Of a stretch of DNA of 59,944 nucleotides, positions 1-7,206 are shown one piece after another. The translations under genes and the position numbers were made by a program. Under the pieces are notes generated by a model. The model had not been told where the DNA came from. It worked only from the letters and a program-made list of their open reading frames with translations, and searched no databases. The stretch comes from an uncultured Bacteroidales bacterium (GTDB lineage: Bacteria > Bacteroidota > Bacteroidia > Bacteroidales > Muribaculaceae), in NCBI GenBank assembly GCA_947175245.1, contig CAMWLW010000006.1, positions 1 to 59,944 of the forward strand, given 5' to 3'. Each line of letters starts with the position of its first letter. The stretch's first letter is position 1.

Positions 1-115
1 TATTTTGCTTATATTGTTTCTCGCTATGTTGTGTTATTTTCGCTTTTATTTGGTGTTTTGTGTGGTTTATTGAGAGGTGGGGTGGAGAGGGAGGTGGTCG
101 GTGGGTCGCGCGGGC
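1..115. other. Intergenic, downstream of nusA
   Basis: No gene is seen here. The stretch lies just after the nusA stop codon. In most bacteria infB follows nusA, so the infB start probably lies beyond the left edge; that is inference, not visible. No convincing terminator hairpin is seen. Confidence 0.4.
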
Positions 116-1372
116 TTAGTCCTCAAACTCGGCCTTGAGTATGTCGATAACCTGGTCGACGGTCGATTCCTCCAGGTCGGCCTTCTCGATGAGCTGCTCG
201 CGGGGAGTGTTCAGTACACTCTTGGCGGTTACACAGCCTATGTTCTTGAGGGCGTCGATTACCCAGCCGTCGATCTCGTCCTTGAACTCGTCGAGGTAGA
301 TATCCTCCTCAAACGCCTCCTCGGTGTCACGGTAAACGTCGATGACATAGCCTGTGAGCATCGATGCGAGCTTGATGTTGAGGCCGCCTTTACCGATGGC
401 GAGCGATACCTCGTCGGGACGCAGGAACACCTCGGCCTTCTTCTCCTCCTCGTCGAGGCGTATCGACGATACGCGGGCCGGGCTAAGCGCGCGCTGTATG
501 AGCAGCGACGGGTTGGCCGTGTAGTTGATGACGTCGATGTTCTCGTTGCGCAGTTCGCGCACGATGCCGTGGATGCGCGAGCCCTTGACGCCTACACAGG
601 CGCCCACGGGGTCGATGCGGTCGTCATAGCTCTCGACGGCAATCTTGGCACGCTCGCCCGGGATGCGGGCCACGGCGCGTATGTTGATGAGGCCGTCGTG
701 AATCTCGGGCACCTCGAGCTCGAAGAGGCGGCGCAGGAAAGCCTCGCTCGTGCGTGATACGTATATGCGGGGGTTGTTGTTGGTGTTGTCGACCTTAGAG
801 ATGACAGCGCGCACGGTCTCGCCCTTGCGGAAGAAGTCGCCGGGAATTGACTCGCTCTTGGGCAGGTGCAGCTCATTTTTCTCCACGTCCATGAGCAGCG
901 TCTCCTTGCTCCATGTCTGGTAAACCTCGCCCGATATGAGCTCGCCCTCGAGGTCTTTGAACTTGTTGTACAGGGCGTCCTTCTGCAGGTCAAGAATCTT
1001 TGACTGCAGGGTCTGGCGCAGGTTGAGGATGGCGCGGCGACCGAAGTTGGCAAAGATAATCTCCTTGGTGTGCTCCTCGCCAATCTCGACCTCGGGGTCA
1101 TCGTCGGCGCGGGCGTCGGTGAGCGAAATCTGACGGTAGGGGTCCTCGACCTCGCCGTCGGGCACTACCTGGAGGTTCTGGAATATCTGGACGTCGCCCT
1201 TGTCGGGGTTCATGATGACATCGAGATTCTCGTCGGTGCCGAACATCTTGGCGAGCACGTTACGGAACGACTCTTCCAGGACGCTTATCATTGTAGTCTT
1301 GTCGATGTTTTTGAGCTCCTTGAACTCGGCAAAACGCTCGACCATGTTGGGGGTTTCCTCTTTCTTAGCCAT
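116..1372 (-). CDS. nusA: Transcription termination/antitermination factor NusA
   Basis: NusA binds RNA polymerase and nascent RNA and modulates pausing, termination and antitermination. The 418-aa product begins MAKKEETPN, has the N-terminal polymerase-binding region (with VLEESFRNVLAKMFGT, about residues 30-45), an S1 segment around residues 155-225, and KH domains with GVKGSRIHGI and, further on, AIGKGGLNIKLAS. A longer reading frame begins 57 bp upstream, but its extra residues look like translated leader; Bacteroidetes NusA proteins start MAKKEE, which fixes the start. The C-terminus is short and acidic (ends AEFED), without the proteobacterial acidic repeats. It follows rimP with a 43-bp gap, the usual rimP-nusA arrangement, so the two are presumably cotranscribed. 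Confidence 0.96.
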   Translation of the reverse strand: MAKKEETPNMVERFAEFKELKNIDKTTMISVLEESFRNVLAKMFGTDENLDVIMNPDKGDVQIFQNLQVVPDGEVEDPYRQISLTDARADDDPEVEIGEEHTKEIIFANFGRRAILNLRQTLQSKILDLQKDALYNKFKDLEGELISGEVYQTWSKETLLMDVEKNELHLPKSESIPGDFFRKGETVRAVISKVDNTNNNPRIYVSRTSEAFLRRLFELEVPEIHDGLINIRAVARIPGERAKIAVESYDDRIDPVGACVGVKGSRIHGIVRELRNENIDVINYTANPSLLIQRALSPARVSSIRLDEEEKKAEVFLRPDEVSLAIGKGGLNIKLASMLTGYVIDVYRDTEEAFEEDIYLDEFKDEIDGWVIDALKNIGCVTAKSVLNTPREQLIEKADLEESTVDQVIDILKAEFED

Positions 1373-1415
1373 AGGTGGGGATGATAGGGGTGTGATGTAT
1401 TGTTGGTTATACTTT

Positions 1416-1883
1416 TTATTTAAAATCAATTAGATAGGTGGCCTTCTTCACGTTGTCCATCGTCAGCGTCAGGGGCTCGGTCTTGACGACGGGGCGCTTG
1501 GCGCCGGGTTCCTTGACCTTGCGGCTCACCTCGATGGTGAACTCGGGGGCGTTGACCTCGACGAGACGGCCCGTGTACTTGTGGCCGTCGCGCGTGAGCA
1601 CCTCGATATCATTGCCGATGTTCTTGACATACTGCTGAGGCACCTTGAACGGAGCCGTCAGTCCGGCCGAGCCTACCTCGAGCTGGAAATCCTCGGCATC
1701 GCGGTCCAGGTGACCCTCGATCTCACGCGAGATGCGCGAGCACGTGTCGATGTCGAGACCCGCCACAGAGTCGAGCTCCACGGTGATATCGTTATCGGGA
1801 GTGACGCGAATATCCACGACAAATATGTCGCTGTCCTTGATAGCGTCAGTAACGATGTTATTGATTAATTGCTTGTCGATCAT
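1416..1883 (-). CDS. rimP: Ribosome maturation factor RimP
   Basis: RimP is needed for maturation of the 30S ribosomal subunit. The 155-aa product has the typical two-part layout: an N-terminal alpha/beta domain with the conserved VELDSVAGLDIDTCSRISREIE segment type (residues about 33-56) and LEVGSAGLTAPF, then a C-terminal SH3-like barrel with a K-rich end (KKATYLIDFK). It is the first gene of the rimP-nusA unit. A promoter candidate and a strong hairpin lie in the roughly 70-bp leader upstream of its ATG. Confidence 0.93.
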   Translation of the reverse strand: MIDKQLINNIVTDAIKDSDIFVVDIRVTPDNDITVELDSVAGLDIDTCSRISREIEGHLDRDAEDFQLEVGSAGLTAPFKVPQQYVKNIGNDIEVLTRDGHKYTGRLVEVNAPEFTIEVSRKVKEPGAKRPVVKTEPLTLTMDNVKKATYLIDFK

Positions 1884-1912
1884 TGCTTCAATATATATTT
1901 CAATATATAAAG

Positions 1913-1936
1913 GGAGGAAGCCCGCGGGCCTCCTCC
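1913..1936 (-). promoter_or_regulatory. Leader hairpin of the rimP-nusA operon
   Basis: A 24-nt palindrome centred at 1924/1925 can form a 10-bp stem (one G-U pair in the RNA) with a CGCG loop in the transcript. In transcript direction it is followed by CTTTATATATTG, a weak U-run, and then the rimP start 30 nt later. It could be an attenuator or an RNA-stability element. Autoregulation of nusA operons through leader terminators is known in E. coli; applying it here is inference. Confidence 0.55.
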
Positions 1937-1950
1937 TCTTGATTCACTTA

Positions 1951-1981
1951 CAAAGGTAGTGATTTTGAGCCGACATGTCAA
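1951..1981 (-). promoter_or_regulatory. Candidate promoter of rimP-nusA
   Basis: On the minus strand TACCTTTG (1951-1958) matches the Bacteroidetes -7 element TAnnTTTG, with TTGA (1978-1981) 19 bp upstream standing in for the -33 TTTG. Transcription would start around 1945 and give a leader that includes the 1913-1936 hairpin. Confidence 0.6.
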
Positions 1982-2124
1982 CCTCTATGAATACCATTCT
2001 ATTCCGCAATCTATTATTTTAACTTTATTTAAATATATCAGGGTTAGTTTTAATTATATTTAAACATAATAACTGTGATGATATGGCCATACGGACAAAA
2101 ATGGATTACACACTCCTATTAAAC

Positions 2125-2155
2125 TTTTACCGCACATCATTTATTACTAACTTTG
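2125..2155 (+). promoter_or_regulatory. Candidate promoter of vsr
   Basis: TAACTTTG (2148-2155) is a good -7 element; TTTT (2125-2128) sits 19 bp upstream in the -33 position. The vsr ATG is only 10 bp beyond the -7 box, so the transcript would be almost leaderless. Confidence 0.5.
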
Positions 2156-2165
2156 TTATTAGATT

Positions 2166-2666
2166 ATGACAGACATAAAGACACCCGAAGAGCGAAGTCG
2201 GAATATGGCGGCTATAAAGGGGAAAGATACGAAGCCCGAGCTGATTGTGCGGAAGTATCTTTTTTCTAAAGGCTTGCGCTATAGAGTCAACAACCAAAAA
2301 CTTCCCGGGTCTCCAGATATTGTTCTGAGAAAATATAAGACTGTTGTGTTCATAGACGGATGTTTTTGGCACGGACATGAGGACTGTAAGTATTTCCGAT
2401 TACCGAAATCGAATGTTAACTTCTGGCGGCATAAAATAGCAATGAACATTGCCCGTGATTATTCCAATAATGTTGATCTTAAACTTGCCGGATGGATAGT
2501 AATACGGATTTGGGAGTGTGAGATCAGGACAAAGTCAAATAGAGAAAACACACTTTTAAATCTTTATAGACGGATAATTGGAATGCCAAATTATGAAAAA
2601 TCGTATGCAGGTAATATTGATATTGGACTTATAGCTGCAGATTCTGATTTACCTTATGGAAAATAA
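2166..2666 (+). CDS. vsr: Very short patch repair endonuclease Vsr
   Basis: Vsr nicks DNA next to the T of T:G mismatches that arise when 5-methylcytosine deaminates, starting very short patch repair. The 166-aa product has family hallmarks: TPEERSRNMAAIKGKDTKPE near the start, the catalytic Asp in LPGSPDIV (D51), and FIDGCFWHGHEDCKYFRLPKSN (about residues 62-83), with the metal-binding Cys/His set. It lies directly upstream of a C5-cytosine methyltransferase gene, the expected partner. The DNA is much more AT-rich than the flanking operons, which suggests horizontal acquisition together with the next two genes. Confidence 0.95.
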   Translation: MTDIKTPEERSRNMAAIKGKDTKPELIVRKYLFSKGLRYRVNNQKLPGSPDIVLRKYKTVVFIDGCFWHGHEDCKYFRLPKSNVNFWRHKIAMNIARDYSNNVDLKLAGWIVIRIWECEIRTKSNRENTLLNLYRRIIGMPNYEKSYAGNIDIGLIAADSDLPYGK

Positions 2667-2889
2667 AAAACATCACAGTTATCAGCATATAATGTATCAT
2701 ATAATTGTCTGAATTAGCACTATCTTTGTCGACGATAGTTAATATTTCAAGGAATTTTCGTAACTTTACACTCGGACAAGCGCAGACAAAAGACCACTCC
2801 TAACTTAAATTAAGCACAAAGGAACTTCCTTGTAGTCGCAAAAGGTTTGGTCATCGGTCGGCCTACTTGGAAGTTATTTTTTCTTTATT
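2667..2889 (+). promoter_or_regulatory. vsr-methyltransferase intergenic with possible operator
   Basis: No gene. TATCTTTG at 2721-2728 is a perfect -7 element, but no TTTG lies at the right distance upstream. A 13-nt dyad AAGGAACTTCCTT (2819-2831) lies in the leader of the methyltransferase. Restriction systems often regulate the methylase here, but no controller (C) protein gene is visible, so an operator role is only a guess. Confidence 0.35.
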
Positions 2890-4080
2890 ATGGCAAATCG
2901 GAAGTTCACACATGTTGATTGCTTTGCAGGTCCCGGTGGTATCTGCACCGGTCTTCATGCGAGCGGGTTTGAAACTCTCATAGCCATCGAATATATTAAA
3001 AGCTGTTGCGAAACCTATTCAATAAATCATCCCGAAGTGCACGTGATCTGCTCGGACATTCGTAATGTCACATCTGAACAAGTGCTCCCATATATTCCTT
3101 CAGAAGGTGTAGATCTTGTTACATCTGGAATGCCATGTGAAACATTTTCTACTGCCGGCAATTCGTCTCGTTCATTCTATGATGACAGGCAAGTTTTATA
3201 TCGAGAAGGTATAAGAATAGCCAAGTTATGTAATGCCAAAATGCTTTTATTTGAAAATGTTCCGGCTATTACAAGTAAACGTATTACAAAAGATTCCCCC
3301 AAGTTAGTCGTCGATATGATTAAGGAGGAACTTTCTGAAGCAGGATATGGTAATTTTATTCAAGTGGTGTTGGATTCAGCTGATTTTGGTGTTCCTCAAA
3401 AACGTAAACGCTTCTTCATTCTTGCAACCCGTTTTGATAGTTGGAATCTCAGATTTCCAATTATGCCAAATGTCGAGAGGGTTACTGTTGGAGACGCCAT
3501 TATTGATTTGCCAGATGTAATTCCTAATTCCGGGATAGAGGGTAAAGAGTATAACATTCAATCGTCAGCATATTCCCGGTTAATGAGAAATGATGAATTC
3601 TGGAAGCGAACGCAATTATCATCTTCTGAGATTATGAACCATTTGCCGATGAAGCATCGTGAATGTACATTAAAACGATTCGCACTCTTAAGGCCAGGAG
3701 AAAGTTTAAAAAGTCTTTTTGATCGATATGATGGAGAGGAACGCAAAAAATTGCAGTCGCAACGCATTCTTCCGACAAAGATGTTTATAAAGCGAAATTA
3801 TAGACTACCTCTCAATGAATTAGCTCCGACAGTTACAAGCCATTGTCTTGACGAATTTGTTCATCCAACTTCTAATCGAGCACTTACTGTTAGAGAATGT
3901 GCGCGTTTGCAATCTTTCCCTGATTCATATAATTTTGCTGGCGGCCCATATATAGTGCCTCATATTAATCGCTCTATTCAAGATAAATACGAACAAATAG
4001 GAGATGCTGTGCCACCATTATTAGCATATGCGTGGGGTAAAATTATTATATCAATTCTCAACGATTATGTCAACAACTGA
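2890..4080 (+). CDS. DNA (cytosine-5-)-methyltransferase
   Basis: The 396-aa enzyme transfers a methyl group from SAM to C5 of cytosine and presumably protects DNA from the nuclease encoded next. Motifs in order: motif I DCFAGPGG (residues 10-17), motif IV GMPCETFS with catalytic C83 (PCE instead of the usual PCQ), motif VI FENVP, motif VIII QKRKRFFI, then after a target-recognition region motif IX RECARLQSFPD and motif X GDAVPP near the C-terminus. It follows vsr and overlaps the restriction gene by 14 bp, so expression is probably coupled. The recognition sequence cannot be read from the protein by eye. Confidence 0.95.
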   Translation: MANRKFTHVDCFAGPGGICTGLHASGFETLIAIEYIKSCCETYSINHPEVHVICSDIRNVTSEQVLPYIPSEGVDLVTSGMPCETFSTAGNSSRSFYDDRQVLYREGIRIAKLCNAKMLLFENVPAITSKRITKDSPKLVVDMIKEELSEAGYGNFIQVVLDSADFGVPQKRKRFFILATRFDSWNLRFPIMPNVERVTVGDAIIDLPDVIPNSGIEGKEYNIQSSAYSRLMRNDEFWKRTQLSSSEIMNHLPMKHRECTLKRFALLRPGESLKSLFDRYDGEERKKLQSQRILPTKMFIKRNYRLPLNELAPTVTSHCLDEFVHPTSNRALTVRECARLQSFPDSYNFAGGPYIVPHINRSIQDKYEQIGDAVPPLLAYAWGKIIISILNDYVNN

Positions 4081-4951
4081 ATATAAAGAATATTGTCGCA
4101 CAGTATATACCTCTGTCTTTGATAAGCTGATGGAGGAGCAAACGAGTGCAACTAAAAATCCTTATCCGATTTCAGACAAGAAATTGAATGAATTTGAAAT
4201 AGCCGCGCAAAAGGAGGCTATCAAACAGGCAATTATTAAAGGCTTAGAGTCTTTTCCAAATGTGAATGCCGCCCTTATTTGGAGGGCAATTTACGAAACC
4301 CATGTTCACCATAAGAGTGGAATTGATAACTCAGACATTATACACAAAGTCATTAGCGCAGATCAGAGCTGGAAGAAATCAAGCGGGCATGCCTTTGAGG
4401 AAATGGTGAAGTTGCTTGCCTCAGTTGCACTCGCTGATAATAATATTGAGATTATTCTTCAACGTGACCTAAGTACTTTGATTAAAGCTGATGAAATCAG
4501 CAATGAGCCAAGAGATATAAGTTGGCTAAAAGAACAAATCGCAGGTGACGTTTTTGATCTATATGCCATTGTAAATGTAAATGACAAAAAATACTGTTTT
4601 GGCTGCATTCAATGCAAAACGAGTATCCGTGATAGAGTGACACGCGACCGGGAACCATCACTACGAGCCATGCAATCTTATTTCTGGAGTGTCGCAATCG
4701 TTCTTGATGGCGACTTCCTGAAGCTCAAAAAATTTAAAGAAATGGTTAATGGCGGTACTTCCACTCAACAGGCGAATGGTTGGCACGGAATGTATGTTTT
4801 TACGAAAGAAGAAATGGGGGAACGTATATTCCACACAAATGTTAACTTTGAAATCTTTAAACACCATGCGGTAGAAGCAGCAAATATGTGGTTACGTCAG
4901 CGTCAGTGGTTTAATGAAGATTGGAAACCGTCCGTCTTTGAAGTAGATTGA
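4067..4951 (+). CDS. Probable type II restriction endonuclease, BsaWI-like
   Basis: The 294-aa protein has a plausible PD-(D/E)XK-type active site: E111 in GHAFEEM, Asp residues in AGDVFDLYA (D161/D164) and K184 in CIQCKTSIRDR. This E...D...(Q)CKTS arrangement recalls the CCGG-family enzymes such as BsaWI (from memory). The start ATGTCAACA at 4067 overlaps the methyltransferase stop by 14 bp, the normal arrangement of a restriction partner; a start 39 bp further upstream is possible but would lie deep in the methylase. Together with vsr and the methylase it forms a complete type II system. Function is supported mostly by context. Confidence 0.72.
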   Translation: MSTTEYKEYCRTVYTSVFDKLMEEQTSATKNPYPISDKKLNEFEIAAQKEAIKQAIIKGLESFPNVNAALIWRAIYETHVHHKSGIDNSDIIHKVISADQSWKKSSGHAFEEMVKLLASVALADNNIEIILQRDLSTLIKADEISNEPRDISWLKEQIAGDVFDLYAIVNVNDKKYCFGCIQCKTSIRDRVTRDREPSLRAMQSYFWSVAIVLDGDFLKLKKFKEMVNGGTSTQQANGWHGMYVFTKEEMGERIFHTNVNFEIFKHHAVEAANMWLRQRQWFNEDWKPSVFEVD

Positions 4952-5062
4952 TATATCCTGCTTTTAACCTCTATCCATCAGTACAAAGCTATCGGCAATG
5001 CGGTACCACCTGTCATGATGTGGCACATTGCCAATTCGTTGCAACGCGATTTTGAAATTTGA
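4952..5062 (+). pseudogene. C-terminal remnant of a second C5 methyltransferase
   Basis: Downstream of the restriction gene an open frame reads HQYKAIGNAVPPVMMWHIAN before a TGA at 5060-5062. This is motif X, the conserved C-terminal helix region of C5-cytosine methyltransferases, with nothing of motifs I-IX in front of it. It differs from the end of the intact enzyme (YEQIGDAVPPLLAYAWG), so it is not a simple duplication of it. It probably marks replacement of an older restriction-modification system at this site. Confidence 0.8.
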
Positions 5063-5083
5063 TGACGGCGAGGCCGCCGCGGG
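5057..5083 (+). repeat. 27-bp direct repeat of the sdaA 3' end
   Basis: Positions 5057-5083 are identical to 5335-5361, the last codons and stop region of sdaA. The copies are 278 bp apart in the same orientation. The repeat begins inside the stop region of the methyltransferase remnant. It may mark the edge of an insertion at the sdaA 3' end or a local duplication followed by deletion. Confidence 0.85.
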
Positions 5084-5112
5084 GCGGTGATAATCTCGCC
5101 GTTCGAGGGGTT
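5061..5112 (-). pseudogene. Rearranged fragment of sdaA
   Basis: After the 27-bp repeat, 5081-5112 matches sdaA positions 5832-5863 at 28 of 32 bases. On the minus strand it reads NPSNGEIITAP, compared with NASGGEIVTAP in the intact gene, then jumps to the sdaA 3' end in a shifted frame. It is therefore a deleted, diverged scrap of an sdaA gene, joined at a short shared GGGCGGT-type sequence. It is not functional. Confidence 0.7.
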
Positions 5113-5332
5113 AAATTTCACGTATATTTACGGCTGACGTTGAGATGGTGTCGCCATCATAGATAATAGTGATACTCATGGTCTGAGAGATTATATACTG
5201 ATGGTTTAAATTATTTAAAGTCGTACTTTAATAGCTGATTTTGAAAAAATTAAACGAAGCGATAACCTCGTTTAATTTATATGAGTGCCTTGAATACCGG
5301 TTAGATAATATTCAAGAGCGTCCTTGCCGGGG
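5113..5332. other. Intergenic with no recognised gene
   Basis: AT-rich sequence between the sdaA scrap and sdaA. On the minus strand a 22-codon frame (5111-5179) starts MSITIIYDGDTISTSAVNIREI is too short to assess. I see no hairpin with a T-run that would clearly terminate sdaA. Confidence 0.3.
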
Positions 5333-6529
5333 TTATTTGATGACGGCGAGGCCGCCGCGGGCGGTTTCTTTGTAGAGGCTGGGGAGGTCGTGGCCAGTCT
5401 GCTTCATGACTTCGACTATGCGGTCGAACGAGACTGAGTGGCGGCCGTCTGAGAACGCCGAGTAGAGGTTGGCGTCGAGGGCGCGGGCGGCGGCGTATGC
5501 GTTGCGCTCGATGCAGGGTATCTGTACGAGGCCGCACACGGGGTCGCACGTGAGGCCCAGGTGGTGCTCGAGGCCCATCTCGGCCGAGTATTCAATCTGG
5601 GCCGGTGTGCCGCCGAATAGCTGGCTGGCGGCCGCGGCGGCCATAGCACACGCCACGCCTACCTCGCCCTGGCAGCCAACCTCGGCGCCCGACACCGAGG
5701 CGTTGTGCTTGACGATGTTGCCGAACAGGCCGGCGGTGGCGAGGGCGCGCAGTATGCGCTGCTCGCTGAAGCCCTTTGACGTGTGCAGGTGGTAGAGCAC
5801 AGCCGGCAGGACGCCGCACGAGCCGCATGTCGGGGCGGTGACAATCTCGCCGCCCGAGGCGTTCTCCTCGCTCACGGCCAGGGCGTAGGCATAGACGAGT
5901 CCGCGGCTCTTGAGCGAGCTGTTGTAGCCGGCGGCGTGGACGTAGTAGCTGACGGCCTTGCGGCGCACGCCGAGTCCGCCGGGTAGCACTCCCTCGGCCT
6001 CGATGCCGCGCTCGACGGCACTCTTCATCACGTTCCACACGCGGGCGAGATAGTCCCAGACGTCAGAGTTCTCATAGAGGTCGACATACTCCCAGTAGGA
6101 GCGGCCTGTCTCGTCACACCACTTGAGGATGTCGGCAATCTTGGTGAGCGGGTATATCGACTCGGCCTGTTTAAGCTCCTGGCCTTCACGCACTATGTCG
6201 CCGCCGCCTATTGAGTAGACAGTGTCGGCGGCCGTGACGTTGCCGGCGTCGTCAAGCGCTTCGAGCTTCATGCCGTTGGGGTGGAAGGGCAGGAACGTGT
6301 CGGGCTCCCAGTTGATGTGGGTGGGGGCTATGGGCTGCATCACGTCGAGAATTGCCTTGTCGGTGAGGTGGCCGGCACCGGTCGCGGCGAGCGAGCCATA
6401 CAGGGTGACGGTGTAACGGGCGGCATCGTGGTGGGCGCCGACAAATTGCTGGGCTGCCAGTCGCGGGCCCATGGTGTGGCTGCTCGAGGGGCCGAGGCCT
6501 ATTTTGTAGAGTTGAGTTATTGAGTCCAT
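5333..6529 (-). CDS. sdaA: L-serine ammonia-lyase (iron-sulfur type)
   Basis: The enzyme deaminates L-serine to pyruvate and ammonia with a 4Fe-4S cluster. The 398-aa product holds the beta-type region first (GLGPSSSHTMGP, residues about 11-22) and the alpha-type catalytic region second, with TAPTCGSCGVLPAV and CDPVCGLVQIPC, which supply the cluster cysteines. The start MDSITQLYKIG at 6529 is chosen because the frame upstream of it is low-complexity and lies inside wbqC; it overlaps the wbqC stop by one base (TAATG). It is the last gene of the transporter-to-sdaA operon. Its 3' end is duplicated at 5057-5083. Confidence 0.95.
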   Translation of the reverse strand: MDSITQLYKIGLGPSSSHTMGPRLAAQQFVGAHHDAARYTVTLYGSLAATGAGHLTDKAILDVMQPIAPTHINWEPDTFLPFHPNGMKLEALDDAGNVTAADTVYSIGGGDIVREGQELKQAESIYPLTKIADILKWCDETGRSYWEYVDLYENSDVWDYLARVWNVMKSAVERGIEAEGVLPGGLGVRRKAVSYYVHAAGYNSSLKSRGLVYAYALAVSEENASGGEIVTAPTCGSCGVLPAVLYHLHTSKGFSEQRILRALATAGLFGNIVKHNASVSGAEVGCQGEVGVACAMAAAAASQLFGGTPAQIEYSAEMGLEHHLGLTCDPVCGLVQIPCIERNAYAAARALDANLYSAFSDGRHSVSFDRIVEVMKQTGHDLPSLYKETARGGLAVIK

Positions 6530-7206
6530 TATTGTGGGTTGAGGGTGAGGCGGTTGTGTTGCAGCTGACGGCGCAGCCACAGGCAGGCTTCGGGGCCGAG
6601 GTTGAACAGCAGGTCGAGGATGCTGAGGCCCGGGATGAAGCCGAGACGGGCGGCGCGCAGCTGGTAGTAGGGCTCGGCCGGGGCGTCAAACCGGGGCTCG
6701 GTGCGTGACAGGTCGATGACAGTGCCCGAGGGGCTGTCGGTGAGGGCCGGGGGCAGGCCGAGGAGTTCGCGCACGCGGCCGTCGATATAGGCGTCTATGT
6801 CGCGCAGCGTGGCAAAGCGGTCGATGACGCCGGGGGTGAGCGCCGGCATGAAACGGTCGATGTAGTATTCAAAGTAGGGTGTGCGGCCGTAGGCGCTCTC
6901 GAGGGCGACGCGGTGCACGTTCCACCACTCGCCGTGGGGCGACAGGGTCATGTCGGCCCATGTGAGATGGCGCCCCGGGTCGCCGGCCACGCGCGGTGCC
7001 GAGGTGAGGGGCATCGTCAGGTCGAGGGGGCCGTTGACGTCGGCTATGGTGGCGCGGTGGGTGAGCTTGCGGCGCTTGTCATAGCGCGCGCCGTAGTTCA
7101 CGAGCGAGTGCTCGCAGGCCGCGGCCGCGGCATACCAGGCTATGGAGCCGTAGTAGCGCGGTTCCATGACGACGGTAGTGCCCGGGTGTAGGGTATAGGG
7201 GGTCAC
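6529..7206 (-). CDS. WbqC-like family protein
   Basis: The 225-aa product matches the WbqC-like family (PF08889), whose biochemical role is not firmly known; family members occur in polysaccharide clusters and, in Bacteroidetes, beside dapB and lepB. Visible features are YYGSIAWYAAAA near the start, the central HGEWWNVHRVALESAYGRTPYFEYY region and a hydrophobic ILDLLFNLGPEA near the end. The start is taken as GTG at 7206, overlapping the lepB stop (GTGA); an ATG at 7167 (MEPRYYGS) is the alternative and would fit shorter family members. Confidence 0.8.
   Translation of the reverse strand: MTPYTLHPGTTVVMEPRYYGSIAWYAAAAACEHSLVNYGARYDKRRKLTHRATIADVNGPLDLTMPLTSAPRVAGDPGRHLTWADMTLSPHGEWWNVHRVALESAYGRTPYFEYYIDRFMPALTPGVIDRFATLRDIDAYIDGRVRELLGLPPALTDSPSGTVIDLSRTEPRFDAPAEPYYQLRAARLGFIPGLSILDLLFNLGPEACLWLRRQLQHNRLTLNPQ

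Noticed and set aside
592-1101. Long arginine- and serine-rich frames opposite or within nusA, lepB, sdaA, GH51-GH43, yfhO and the terminase
   Set aside because: They are out-of-frame readings of GC-rich genes; their composition (R, P, S, H, A-rich) is not protein-like and the true gene lies on the same DNA.
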